A program made the translations under genes and the position numbers. From Odobenus rosmarus divergens (taxonomy: Eukaryota; Chordata; Mammalia; Carnivora; Odobenidae): DNA of 64,000 nucleotides. Below are positions 11,002 through 22,548 of the stretch, one piece after another; the stretch's first letter is position 1, and every line of letters starts with the position of its first letter. Location of the stretch: contig NW_004450277.1 of NCBI RefSeq assembly GCF_000321225.1, positions 2,162,234 to 2,226,233 on the forward strand, given 5' to 3'. The notes below the pieces were generated by a model that was given only the letters and a program-made list of their open reading frames with translations, did no database searches and was not told the DNA's origin.

Positions 11002-11201
11002 TTTTGTTTTTTTTTTTTTTTAGATTTTATTTATTTGACAGAGACACAGCGAGAGAGGGAACACAAGCAGGGGGAGTGGGAGAGGGAGAAGCAGGCTCCC
11101 CGCAGAGCAGGGAGCCCGATGCGGGGCTTGATCCCAGAACCCTGGGATCATGACCTAAGCCGAAGGCAGGTGCTTAACAACTAAGCCACCCAGGCGCCCC
11201 A
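11002..11201 (-). mobile_element. CAN SINE
   Basis: Poly-T, gattttatttatttgacag, agagacacagcgagagaggg ... ccacccaggcgcccc. Confidence 0.93.
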
Positions 11202-11790
11202 TGAAAGAGTCTTTATAGAATTGTTATTATTTCTTCCTTTAATGCTTGATAAAATTCACCAATGGAGCCATATGAGCCTGGAAAATTTTAATGACAGATT
11301 CAGTTTCTTCTACAGATACAGGGCTAATGTTTAGGTTATCTGTTTTTTTGGGGGTGAGTTTTAATTTGTGTCCACTTCATCTAAATTGTCACAATTATAA
11401 GGATATTCATAGAGTCTGTAATAATGTCTCTGCTCTCTTCCTTATGTTAGTGATTTGATTTGTGTCTTCTGTCTTTACCTGATTATTCTGGCTAGTGGTC
11501 CATCCATTTTAGTTATCATCTCAAAAATCAGCTGTTGGTTTCATTGATGTCTCTTGTCTGTTTTATTGACCTCTGTTTTTGTTTTTATTATTTTCTTTAT
11601 TTATGCTTGAATTGGGTTTAATTTGCTCCCTTCGCTTTTCTAGTTTCTCATGACGGAAGCTGAAGTATTTGAGACCTTTCCTTTTTTCTAAGACAAGCAT
11701 TTAACGTGTACAACAAAATTCAGTATGTTGTGTTTTTATTTTCATTTGATTCAGAATACCTTTCTTTTGATTTTTCTTTTGATTTCTTCT

Positions 11791-11981
11791 TTTTTTTCCC
11801 AATATTTTATTTATTGAAAGGAAGAGAGACCGCGCTTATGAGCGGGGGGAGGGTCAAAGGGAGGGGGACAAGCAGACTCCCTGCTGAGGGTGGAGCTGGA
11901 CACAGGGCTCCATCCCAGGACCCCAAGATCATGACCTGAGCTGAAGTCAGATGCTTAACTGACTGAGCCACCCAGGCGCCC
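11791..11981 (-). mobile_element. CAN SINE
   Basis: caatattttatttattgaaa ... gccacccaggcgcccc, flanked by gatttcttctttt/gatttcttcttta. Confidence 0.9.
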
Positions 11982-12689
11982 CTGATTTCTTCTTTATTGG
12001 TTATTTAAAAGTATGATGTATAGTTTCCCTATATTTGGGAAAGATAACTTTTCTGCTATTGATTTCTAATGTAATTCTGTTGTGGTGCGAGAATATACCT
12101 TGTATGATTTGAATCTTTTAGAATTTTTTGAAGCTTATTTTATGGCTCAGAATAAGGTCTGTCTTGAAAACTTTTCCATGTGTACTTGAAAAGAATGTGT
12201 ATTCTGCTGTTGTCACATGGTGTTGATTAGTTTCTTGGTTGATAGCATTGTTCCAATCGTCTATATTTTTATTGATTTTCTATCTACTTATCCTATCAGT
12301 TACAGAGAGAATTGAATGTCTGATTGTGGATTTATTTCTTATTTTAGTTTTATCAGATTTTACTTCATGTATTTTGCAATTAACTTAAAAGGTACATAAA
12401 CATTTAAGATTGTCTTCCTCCTCATGAACTGACTCCTTTGCCATTTTGAAATGACTTTCTTTAACCCTGGTAGTATTCTTGGATCTGAAATCTACTTTCT
12501 CTTATAATAATACAGCCTCTCCTGTTTTCATTCAGTTAGTGTTTGCATGATACATGTATTTCCATCCTTTTATATTTCAGGTGGAGTTTGTTAGTTTGCA
12601 GGCATCATATAGTTGGATCTTGCTTTTATCCAATTTGATAATCTCTGCCTTTTTGTTGGGGTATATAGACCATTTACATTTAAAGTGAT

Positions 12690-12818
12690 TACTGTGGACA
12701 TTAGGGATGGTGTGTTGTGGTGAGCACTGTGTGTTGTATAAGACTGGTGAATCACAGACCTGTACCTGTGAAACAAATAATACATTATATGTTAATAATT
12801 AAAAAAAATTTTTTTAAG
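12690..12818 (+). mobile_element. 5'-truncated carnivore L1 3' end, sense
   Basis: gggatggtgtgttgtggtga, gaatcacagacctgtacctg and acaaataatacattatatgt, followed by A-rich sequence. This is the L1 3' terminus in + orientation inside the antisense L1M. Confidence 0.7.
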
Positions 12819-13361
12819 TCATGACTGATGTTGTAGAGTTTAAATCTACCATGATTTTAGTTGTTTTCTTTTTGTCCCCTCTGTTCTTTGTTCTTTTTTT
12901 CTTATTTTTCTGTCTTCTTTTGGATTAAGGATTTAAAAAAAAATATTTTCAATTCCCTTTTTGTCTCTTAGTTGTATCTCTTTTTTTGTTGTTTTAGTGG
13001 TTGCTTTAGTATTTATTGTATAGATATTTAATGTATTACAGTCTACCTTCAGGTAATACCATATCACTTTACCTGTAATAAGAACCTTCCACTTTCCCTT
13101 CTCAGTCTTTGTGCTGTTGTCATACACTTCACTTCCATATGTTTTAAACCTGCAGTACATTATTATTTTTCATTTAAACAGTACATGTCTTTACAAGATA
13201 TTTAAGAAATAAGAAAAAAGTGTTATTTGTACCTGTATATTTTCCATTTCTGGTGTTCTTCATTGCCAATGGGTTATATCCAGATTCCCATCTGGTATCA
13301 TTTTCATTCTGGTCGAAGGACTTCCTCTAATGTTTTCTTGTCATGCTGTCTGCTGCTGATA

Positions 13362-13543
13362 GTTATTGATTGATTGATTGAATAGAGAATGCATGAGCAG
13401 GAGGGGCAGAGGGAGACAGAGCAAGCGGACTCTGCACTGAGCTCAGAGTCCGACTTGGGGCATGATCTTAGGACCCTGAGATCACAACCTGAGCTGAAAC
13501 CAAGAGTCAGTTGCTTAACCAACTGTGCCACCTCAGTGCCCCA
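13362..13543 (-). mobile_element. CAN SINE, diverged
   Basis: (attg)n start, gagaatgcatgagcaggagg ... gtgccacctcagtgcccc. Confidence 0.85.
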
Positions 13544-13593
13544 ACTGGTGATAGTATTTTAAAGTGTTTGTATATCTGAAAAATTATTTCCTC

Positions 13594-13780
13594 TTTTTTT
13601 TTTTTAAAAGATTTTATTTATTTATTCATGAGAGACAGAGGGGGAGAGAGAGAGAGAGAAGCAGAGGGAGAAGCAGGCTCCCAAGGAGCAGGGAGCCCGA
13701 TGAGGGACTTGATCCCAGGACCCTGGGATCATGACCTGAGCCGAGGCAGACATTTAACCATCTGAGCCACCCAGGCACCC
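13594..13780 (-). mobile_element. CAN SINE
   Basis: Poly-T, aaagattttatttatttatt ... gccacccaggcaccc. Flanking tatttcctctttt copies act as the duplication. Confidence 0.93.
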
Positions 13781-14789
13781 TATTTCCTCTTTTTAAAAAG
13801 ATACTTTCTTGATACAGAATTCTAGGTTGACTTTTTTCTTTCTGTACTTTAAAGGAGTTGCTCCACTGTGTCTAGCTTGCATTATTTCTTATGAGATATC
13901 TGTTGTTTTAATTTGTGTTCTTCAGTGAGTAATGGGTTTTTTCTCCTCCTTTCTGGCAACTTTTAAGATTTTCTTTTTATCACTGTATTTCAGCATTCTG
14001 ATTATAATGTGCTTTGGTGTAGCTTGCTTTCATGCTTCTCGTGCCTGGGTTTTGTTAAGCTTCTTAGATCAAATTTGGTGAATATTTAGCCATTACTTTT
14101 TCAAATATTTTTCTCCTACACCGTCCCTCTCCCTTTGGGGCTGTAATACATGTATATTTGGCCACCTGAAGTTGCAGCTTATTGATGTGCTGTTCATATT
14201 TTTTCAGTCTTTATACTCTTTTTTGGGTGGTTTCTACGGGTATATCTTCATGCTCACTCATCTTCTTCAGGGTTCAATTTGCTGTTAATCCAGACATTGT
14301 ATTTTTTTTCATCTCCAGAAGTTCTGTTTGGGTGTTTTTTATATTTTACACCTCTCTGCTTAATGTGTTCAGTGTTCGGCACGTGAAATATAGATACAAG
14401 AACTTTTTAAACCATCTTCTAGTTCTATCATCTGTGTCAATTTTGGATCTGTTTCTTTTCATTTTTCTTGTCATTATGGGTCAAATTTTTCTGGTTCTTT
14501 GCATTCCTGATTTTTGATTGAATGAGAGACATTGTGAATTTTACTTGGGGTTCTATATATTATTGTACTTACGTCACTATTTTTGAGCTTTGTCCTAGAA
14601 TGCAGATAAAATTACTTAGAAATGTATCCTTTTGAATCTTGCTTTTTAAGCCTGTTAGGTGGTGTTTATCCTTCCTGTGTTTATAAAGCTATACAGATAT
14701 ATATGTTTTCTTATTTCCTTTTCTTTCTTTTACAAAAGTAGCTTTTTATGTGTTCTTTTCATTCATTCTTATTTAGTGCTCATCACAGT

Positions 14790-15005
14790 ATTTTTCCTTA
14801 CAGTTCTGACATTCTTACTTAAGCAGTAATTACTTCTGGCCTGACTACTGCATTAGTCTCTTAATATTTGTCTGGTTTTCACATTTCTTTGCATCTCTGA
14901 TGCAGTGTTCAAACTGCTGTCAGAGTGATGCTAAAGCACAACTCTGATAATGTCACTGCAGTGCTTTTCAGTGTCAGTGGCAATGGGATTCACAAATTAA
15001 AAATT
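14790..15005 (+). mobile_element. L2 LINE fragment, sense
   Basis: ctggcctgactactgcatta, aactgctgtcagagtgatgc and tctgataatgtcactgcagt follow L2 ORF2. Confidence 0.6.
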
Positions 15006-15015
15006 ATTCCCATGG

Positions 15016-15189
15016 GGCACCTAGGTATCTCATTTGGTTAGGCATCTGACTCTTGGTTTCGGCTCTGGTGGTGATCTCAGGGTTGTGGGATCGAGCCCCA
15101 CACCGGGCTCCACACTCAGTGTGGAGTCTGCTTGGGATTCTCTCTCCCCCGCCCAAATAAATAAATAAATAAATAAAATCTTTAAAAAA
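15016..15189 (+). mobile_element. CAN SINE
   Basis: Head ggcacctaggtatctcattt, (AAATA)n tail. aaaattattccca / aaaattatccccc flank it. Confidence 0.9.
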
Positions 15190-15945
15190 AATTATCCCCC
15201 TAATGGTAATAAAAATATTTTGAGCTTACATTCTCAGTGTATATATACTTGTTTATACATTATAACTGGATATAAGTTAGTGTATAGTCTTTCATAATAT
15301 GTCTACTGAGCAATACACTCTAAAACAGAAATTTAAAAAATATTTTAAAATTATGATATATTTTAAAATTAATTTGTTAACAAAGTGTATTAATGATAGA
15401 GGATGTATTATATTTCAGTTAGTCTTAGCTACTTTTGAATAGTTTGGGCTAATTTCTTTTCAGGTCTGATATGCTCATCATTGATTTTACCTTGTAACAT
15501 ACCTGATGAAGAGTTTATATATTTGGTGTAAAAATGTCAGCCCTGCTGTTTTCTTGGTGTCCTTTGTACTCCACATCATCATCATCACTCACATTTTTAG
15601 TGTTATCGCAGATCTGCCGTTTCTTTATGGTAATGTTTTTAAGCCTGATTAAAACTAGATAAGAAAATTGTTTATCTAACAAGGCATATGAAACATGTTG
15701 AGAACAAGTAAGTGAATTTCAGAATACTGAATATGAAGTGGAGTGACATAGGAATTGAGAAAGGGCAGCAGTGTCAATCCATGTACTAAATAGGTGAAGC
15801 TTAATTTCTTTTATTTTTAGATGAAAAATACAAGTGTGTGTGTACATTTCCTTCTGGCATTACTGGCCCCATCAGTAGATTCATTTCTGCCTGATCATTG
15901 AGCCCCTCCTGATTATTCCATATGGCTAAGTATTTTATGTGTGTT

Positions 15946-16144
15946 GTATCCATTAGCTTTTGCTGTGTAACAAACCATCCTAAAACTTGGTGCCTTAAAA
16001 CAATTGTATACTTAATTCACAATTCCTTGTGAGAGTTGGTTGGATGGGTGTTTTTTTGGTCTGGCCTGGATCAGATAATCTGAGGCGATCTGGGCTGGAC
16101 TCTCATGTATCTGGTCAGCTGGCAGGATGGCTGGAGGCTAAATG
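15946..16144. mobile_element. Probable old LTR-type interspersed repeat
   Basis: ttgctgtgtaacaaaccatc, ctaaaacttggtgccttaaa and ctggtcagctggcaggatgg recall a common mammalian LTR repeat. The family is not settled. Confidence 0.35.
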
Positions 16145-16763
16145 TGTTAGGCAGAATTCTAAAATGATCCCTGATAACCTGTGTCTTTCTATTATCTCTT
16201 TATCTGGCATGGGGGTGAGAACTTCAGTTTGCTTCTCTAAATAGAATATGGCAAAGGCAAAGAGATTTTACAGGTGTAATTAAAGTCCCTGGTCAGATGA
16301 CTTTAAGTCAACTCAAAGAAGGATTATCTTGAGTTGGCCTGACCCAGTCAGGCAAGCCCTTTAAAAGAGGACCTAGAGGTCTGAGATGGAATAATTGAGC
16401 AATTCTTGCTTACTTTGAAGAAGCAGCTGCCATGTTGTGAGAGGGCCATAACACAAGAACTATGGGGATCCTTAGGAGCTGAGTTCAGGCCCTAGCTGAC
16501 AGCCAGTAAGAAATTGACCTTAGTCCTACAACCATAAGAAATTGTTTTCTGCCAGTAGCCGTGTGAGCTTGGAAAAGGACCCTGAGCTGTAGGAAAGAAA
16601 GCAGCTTGGTTGACACTTTGATTTGAAACTTAATGAGCCCCTGAGCAGAAGACCCAGGTAAGTCATGCTCAGAGCCCTCACCCCTGGAAACTTGAGATAA
16701 TAATGTGTTGTTTTAAACCACTAACTTTGTGGTAATTTGTTACACGACAATATAAAATTAATC
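16145..16763 (+). mobile_element. MLT1 LTR (ERVL-MaLR), solo
   Basis: Begins tgttaggcagaattctaaaa, contains ggcaaagagattttacaggt and ccctttaaaagaggacctag, and ends ttttaaaccactaactttgt ggtaatttgttacacgac. It is an old solo LTR with no internal retroviral genes visible. Confidence 0.75.
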
Positions 16764-16915
16764 TTCTGGATAGTCTAGGATAGCCTTATTATAATTTTAT
16801 ATTTTTCAGAATGGAATAGAATCATATAATATGTTTCCTTTTGAGACTGGTGTTTTTCACTCATCGTAGTACTTGGAATCTATCCAAGTTGTTGTGTTTA
16901 TCAGTACCATTCCTT

Positions 16916-17094
16916 GGGGTGCCTGGGTGGCTTAGTCGTTAAGCGTCTGCCTTTGGCTCAGGTCATGATCCCAGGGTCCCAGGATTGAGCCTTGCATCAG
17001 GCTCCCTGCTCGGCGGGAGGCCTGCTTCTCCCTCTCCCCCTGCTTGTGTTCCCTCTCTCTGTCAAATAAATAAATAAATAAATCTTTAAAAAAG
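16916..17094 (+). mobile_element. CAN SINE
   Basis: Head tgggtggcttagtcgttaag, (AAATA)n tail. agtaccattcctt / aataccatttctt flank it. Confidence 0.93.
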
Positions 17095-17579
17095 AAAATA
17101 CCATTTCTTTTATTGTTCAATTGGTATTCCATTTTATGAATATACTACAAGTTGTATATCCATTCTTCCATTGAGGAACATTTGAGTTGTTACTAGTTTG
17201 GGGCTATTACACATAAAGCCACTGTGAAAATTCGTATACAGGTTTCAGTGTGAAAATGTTTTTATCTCTAGGATAAATACCTATGAGTGGAATTGCTGGT
17301 ATTAATACCTATGTTTAGCTCTCTGAGAAACTGCCACACTTTTTTTCCAAAGTGGTAGTACCATTTTTAATTCCCACTAGTGATGTTATGAGTTGTTGTG
17401 CTTTTTCAACAGCACTTGGTATTATCAATATTTTTTCTTTTATCGGTTCTAATAGATGCCCAGTAATCTCAAAAGACTTAATCTGCATTTTCCTAATGGG
17501 TAATGGTGTTCAGTATCTTTTCATGTACTTACATTCTGTTTCAATATCTTTTGGTGTAATGTATATTCAAATCTTCTGT

Positions 17580-17760
17580 TTTTTAAGATTTTATTTACTT
17601 ATTTGAGAGAGAGAGCACAAGCAGGGGGAGCAGCAGAGGGAGAGGGAGAAGCAGACTCCCCACTGATCAGGGAGCTGGACACAGGGCCCTATCCCAGGAC
17701 CCTGAGGTCATGACCTGAGCTGAAGGCAGATGCTTAACCTACTGAGCCACTCGGACCCCC
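17580..17760 (-). mobile_element. CAN SINE
   Basis: ttaagattttatttacttat ... gagccactcggaccccc. Confidence 0.9.
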
Positions 17761-17972
17761 TATGTTCAAGTCTTCTGTTCATTTTCTGATTGGATTGCTT
17801 TGTTATAATTGAATATATAGAGTTGTTGAGATACAAATTGTTTGTTGGATATGATTTGCAGATATTTTTTCCAGCCTGTGGCTTATCTTTTTATTTTCTT
17901 AAGAATGTCTTTTATAGAGTAAAAGTTTTGAATCTTGATGAAGTCTAATTTATTGATTTAAAAATTTTAATT

Positions 17973-18080
17973 CAGTGGTGCATGGCTGGCTCAGTTGGTG
18001 AAGTGTGTGACTCTTGATCTCTAGGTCATGAGTTCAAGCCTTATGTTGGGTGTAGAAATTACTTAAAAATAAAATCTTTT
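17973..18080 (+). mobile_element. Short older CAN SINE variant
   Basis: gtgcatggctggctcagttg, gtcatgagttcaagccttat and gtgtagaaattacttaaaaa. Confidence 0.82.
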
Positions 18081-18082
18081 GG

Positions 18083-18275
18083 GGGCACCTGGGTGGCTCA
18101 GTTGTTAAGCGTCTGCCTTCGGCTCAGGTCATGATCCCAGGGTCCTGGGATCGAGCCATGCATCAGGCTCCCTGCTCGGCGGGAAGCCTGCTTCTCCCTC
18201 TCCCACTCCCCCTGCTTGTGTTCCCTCTCTTGTGTCTGTCAAATAATAAAATCTTAAAAAAAAAAAAAATCTTAA
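18083..18275 (+). mobile_element. CAN SINE inserted at the tail of the preceding SINE
   Basis: Head ggcacctgggtggctcagtt, near-consensus body, poly-A. Its target was the 'aaaataaaatctttt' tail of the older SINE. Confidence 0.92.
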
Positions 18276-18362
18276 AAAAATTTTTTTTATTTTACAGGTT
18301 TGTGTTTGTCATGTATAAGAACTCTTAACTCTAGATAAAAATTTTCTCTTATATTCTAGACG

Positions 18363-18475
18363 TTTTATTTTTCTAAAGATTTAAGTAATTGCTACATCCA
18401 GCATGGAGCTTGAACTCACAACCCCAATGGAATCAAGAGTTTCACACTCCACTGACTGAGCCAGTTGGGTGCCCC
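18363..18475 (-). mobile_element. Short older CAN SINE variant
   Basis: ctacatccagcatggagctt, gaactcacaacccc, gactgagccagttgggtgcc. Confidence 0.75.
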
Positions 18476-19383
18476 TGAAAGTTTTATATTTTACATTTAG
18501 GTCTGTTACTCCTTTTGAGTTAATTTTTGAATTAGGTGTAAAGTTACATCAAGGTTCATTTTTTTGCCTATTGGATGGCCACTTGTTAAATTACCATTTA
18601 TTTGTGAAGACTATCCTTTCTCTATTAAATTGCTTTTACAGCTCTGTCAAAAATCAGTTGGCCATATTTTGTAGAAGGTTTTACTTTTGGGCTCTTCCAT
18701 TTACCTATATGTCTGTTCCTCTGTCACTACCATGCTATTTTGATTAGTGTTGTTGTATTGCCTTATGATAGGATGTAAAATCAGTTGATGTGATTCCTTC
18801 AACTTTATTATTTTTCAGAATTGTTTTAGTTCTGATTTTTTTGCCTTTCCATGTAGAATCATCTTAACTATATCTACAAGTTTGTTTTTTGCTGAGATTT
18901 TCATAGATTCAACCAGCAGATCAGTTTGGGGAGAGTTGACATCTTGACTATGTTGAGACTTCCAGTCTATGGATCCTAGTATGTGTTTTTGTTTATTTAG
19001 ATCATCTTTGATATTTTCATGAGCATTTTGTAGTTTTAGTGTACAGCTTTTGCATATTTTATTAGATCTGTATCTCAGTATTTAATTTTCTGGGAAGCTA
19101 TTATAAATGGTATTGTGCTTTTAATTTTGGTTTCTAATTGTGAATTGCTTGCATATAGATAGTATTGATTTTTGTGTGTTGACCTATATCCTGTTGAATT
19201 TGATAAACTTAATTACTAGTTCTAGGAGTTTTTCCTCTAAATTCCTTGGGATTTTCTATATAGACCATCATGTCATCTGTGAAAAGGGCCAGTTTTATAT
19301 ATTCTTTCTGATCTGTGTACCTTTTCTTTTGTTCTCTTGACTGATTTCACTGGCTAACATTTCAGGCTCTACGTTTTTGTTTG

Positions 19384-19580
19384 TTTTTTTTTTTTTTAAA
19401 GATTTTATTTACTTATTTGAGAGAGAGAGAATGAGAGAGGGCACGAGAGGGAAGAGGGTCAGAGGGAGAAGCAGACTCCCCACTGAGCGGGGACCCCGAT
19501 GTGGGACTCGATCCCAGGACTCCAGGATCATGACCTGAGCTGAAGGCAGTTGCGTAACCAACTGAGCCACCCAGGCGCCC
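19384..19580 (-). mobile_element. CAN SINE
   Basis: Poly-T, aaagattttatttacttatt ... gccacccaggcgcccc. The aggctctacgtt / aggctctatgtt duplication flanks it. Confidence 0.93.
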
Positions 19581-20117
19581 CAGGCTCTATGTTGAATAGG
19601 AGTGGTGAGAGTGGATATCCTTGCCTTCTTCCCAGTCTTCAAGGGAAGGCATTCAGTTTTTCACCATCCGTATGATGTTAGCTCTGGATATTTTGTACAT
19701 ATTTTGCTGTTTATCAAGTTGAGCAAGTTCCCTTCTGTTCCTAGTTTGTTGAAAGTTTTTATCATGAATGTGTCAAAATTTTCTCAATAATTTTTCTGCG
19801 TTAATAGAAATGATCATATGTTTTTCTTCATGTTTTATTTACATTATTTCTGATGATAAATGAATACATTTTTGCATGCTTATTGGCCATTTTTATCATC
19901 TTCCTATTTGAATGTTTATTGTTTTGCCCACTAAAAAAAGAATTTCTTTTTATTTTGTAACATTGATAAGCTTTCAGGAAAGTTTTTAAGTACAGAACAA
20001 AGAACTTCTTTTTTCTGTATTTAGAAAGATACCTTTCTTCCTGAGTATTAATACTTTAGAGCCCCATTTAGAGTCCCATTATACCTTTATTCCTGAGTGT
20101 TAATACTTCAGTGTGTA

Positions 20118-20941
20118 CTTGATATTTGCTACAGTGGAAGAATTAATATTGTTAAAATGTTCATGTTACCTCAAAGCAGTGTACAGATTCAATGCAATCC
20201 CTATCAAACTACCAATAGCATTTTTCATAAAACTGGAACAAATAATACTAAAATTTGTATGGAACCACAAAAGATCCCGAATAGCCAGAGCAGTGTTGAG
20301 AAAGAAAAGCAAAACTGGAGGTATCACAATTCCAGATTTCAAGATCTATACTACAGAGCTGTAGTAATCAAAACAGTGTGGTCCTGGCACAGAAACAGAT
20401 ACATAGATCAGTGGAACAGAATAGAGAGACCAGAAATAAACCCATGGTTATATGGTCAATTAATCTACAACAAAGGAGGCAAGAATATACAACGGGAGAA
20501 AGACAGTCTCTTCAACAAATGGTGGTGGGAAAACTGGACAGCTACAGGCAAAAGAGTGAAACTGGAGCACTTTTTGACACCATACATAAAAATAAACTCA
20601 AAATAGTTTAAAGATCTAAATATGAGACCTGAAACATCCTAAGAATGTCTGTGGCAAGGGAAACAAAAGCAAAAGTAAACTGTTGGTATTACATCAAAGT
20701 AAAAAGCTTTTGCAGAGTGAAGGAAGTAAAAAGGCATCCCACTGAATGGGAGAAGACATTTGCAAATGATAGCCAATAAGGGGTTAATATCCAGAATATA
20801 TGAAGAACTTATACAACTCAACACCAAAAAAAATCCAATTAAAAAATGGGCAGAGAAGCTGAATAGATTTTTTTTTCCAAAGGAGACATACAGATGGCAC
20901 ACAGATACATGAAAAGATGCTTAACATCACACTCATCATCA
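20118..20941 (+). mobile_element. LINE-1 ORF2 3' part, sense
   Basis: aatgcaatccctatcaaact, aatttgtatggaaccacaaa, attccagatttcaagatcta and cattggtgg-type 'caacaaatggtggtgggaaa' are the L1 ORF2 C-terminal region. The frame is broken into 169- and 77-codon pieces; not functional. Confidence 0.9.
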
Positions 20942-21028
20942 GGGGCGCCTGGGTGGCTCAGGTTGAGCGTCCAGCTCTTGATTTTGGCTCAGGTCATGAA
21001 CTCAGGGTCCTGGGATCGAGCCCCGTGT
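20942..21028 (+). mobile_element. 3'-truncated CAN SINE
   Basis: Head ggcgcctgggtggctcaggt to gggatcgagccccgtg, then it stops abruptly without C/T-rich or A-rich tail. An old L1M-like sequence (gagtaagttgcagacataat) follows. Confidence 0.85.
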
Positions 21029-21368
21029 TTCTGTCCTGTACCAGAGTAAGTTGCAGACATAATGTCCCTTTATCTCTAAATACTTATTAAAAACAAGGAA
21101 ATTCTCTTTCATGACCACATTGCAATTATCAGAATCAGAGAATTAACATTGATATAGTACTGCTTGCTGGCTAGTCTGCATACTTAATTCAAATTTTGCC
21201 TATGGTTTTACTAATGCTAATTACAAAATTCTCTTTGAGGGTACATTTAGTCCTGGATCACATGGTACATTTTTTGGGGCAAGTCTCCTCATTTCCTTTA
21301 ATCTGGAAAAGTTCCCACAAATTTTGTCTTTTGTGACATTAGTATTTTTTGAGTACAGGCCATTTACT

Positions 21369-21570
21369 TTTTTTTTTTTTTTTAAGTTTTTTATTTTATT
21401 TATTTATTTGAGAGAGAGAATGAGAGAGAGCACGAGAGGGAAGAGGGTCAGAGGGAGAAGCAGACTCCCTGCCGAGCAGGGAGCCCAATGAGGGACTCGA
21501 TTCCGGGACTCCAGGATCATGACCTGAGCTGAAGGCAGTTGCTTAACCAACTGAGCCACCCAGGCGCCCC
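21369..21570 (-). mobile_element. CAN SINE
   Basis: Poly-T ... gccacccaggcgcccc, next to the poly-A end of the SUMO2 retrocopy. tttactttttttt / ctactttcttttt flank it. Confidence 0.93.
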
Positions 21571-21578
21571 TACTTTCT

Positions 21579-22345
21579 TTTTTTTTAAACAAGAAGTTTA
21601 TTTAAACAACAAGATGCTTTACTTGAAGGGAAAACTAGCTAGGATTCATTTCTTGTAGAGTAATTTATCCCTGCTTAAAGACAGATTGCCGTATATGTAA
21701 CAACTATGTACAAAAATGTTATTGTCCTTGGTTTTACAGTGATAAATGAAAAACATTTAAAATTCTACAATCGAACAAGGAGTGCAAGGATTTTTATGTT
21801 CTTTTTTTGTTTGTTTTAACAGAGCAAAATAACTTACTGGAATACAAAGATAAGAGCTGAATGACCATGCTACTAATGGAAAAGGGGGTATTCTCACAGA
21901 AGCAGTATTTTTCCCCACCTCATCTGTACTTTATGTTGATCAAAGTAAACCATTAGCCATTTAGTTAAAAAAAACACACAATATGCTTGTGCATGTATAT
22001 GGTTACTTTATGTACAATAAGGAATGGGGAAGGGGAAAATGAAAGAATCGAGAAAACGATACTATAGTAGTCAGGATGTGGTGGAACCAAATTGTGGTTT
22101 TCTCATTGAGAATGTCTTCTTGGTCTGGAGGAACAGAGTTTTAGAGTAAAGTAACAGGTTCCCTTCTTAGTAGACACCTGTCTGCTGCTGGAACACATCA
22201 GTTGTATCTTCATCTTCCGTTTCCAACTGTGCAGGTGTGTCTATTTCATTGATTGGCTGCCCATCAACTCAGAATCAGATCTGCCTCATTGACAAACCCT
22301 GTCGTTGACAGTGGGCTTTCATGAGTTTACTAAGTGGTATATGCC
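21579..22345 (-). pseudogene. SUMO2P: SUMO2 processed pseudogene, 3' two-thirds
   Basis: On the minus strand the frame remnant reads PLSKLMKAH...QRQGLSMRQI, two in-frame TGA codons, then [20 protein letters not shown] and [12 protein letters not shown], stop at 22167-22169. The following 590 bases match the SUMO2 3' UTR as I know it (ggttccaccacatcctgac..., caccaagg-type tail), with AATAAA and a poly-A at about 21579-21600. One codon is deleted so that the diglycine needed for conjugation is a single Gly. A CAN SINE (22347-22548) interrupts the 5' side. An ATGGCAGAC near 22600 may be a diverged start, but the similarity between is poor. Confidence 0.88.
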
Positions 22346-22346
22346 T

Positions 22347-22548
22347 TTTTTTTTTTTTTTAAGATTTTATTTATTTATTTGACAGAGAGAGACACAGCGA
22401 GAGAGGGAACACAAGCAGGGGGAGTGGGAGAGGGAGAAGCAGGCTTCCCGCCAAGCAGGGAGCCCGATGCGGGGCTCGATCCCAGTACCCTGGGATCATG
22501 ACCTGTGCCGAATGCAGACGCTTAACGACTGAGCCACCCAGGCGCCCC
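22347..22548 (-). mobile_element. CAN SINE inserted in the SUMO2 retrocopy
   Basis: Poly-T, gacagagagagacacagcga ... gccacccaggcgcccc. Confidence 0.93.

Larger units (their letters stand above)
10270..14650 (-). mobile_element. Old LINE-1 (L1M), long antisense block
   Basis: From an L1M 3' UTR-like start (cacagaaaagttgcaaggat) through reverse ORF2 (aaaatcagctgttggtttca, gtgtattctgctgttgtcac, agttgctccactgtgtctag). It is broken by an MLT1-type LTR, four SINEs and a small sense L1 end. It is the longest single repeat block in the window. Confidence 0.7.
16765..19930 (-). mobile_element. LINE-1 (L1M), antisense block
   Basis: Reverse L1 3' UTR and ORF2 (atgagtggaattgctggtat, tatgtctgttcctctgtcac, aggagtggtgagagtggata). 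SINEs at 16916-17094, 17580-17760, 17973-18275, 18363-18475 and 19384-19580 interrupt it. Confidence 0.75.

Noticed and set aside
19409..19642. Recurring small ORFs of the type AWVAQLVKQLPSAQVMILES
   Set aside because: The same peptide recurs at every minus-strand CAN SINE; these are translations of the SINE body, not genes.
20097..20606. 169-codon + strand open frame
   Set aside because: It is a frame through a decayed L1 ORF2 3' region; the true ORF2 reading frame is broken into two pieces.
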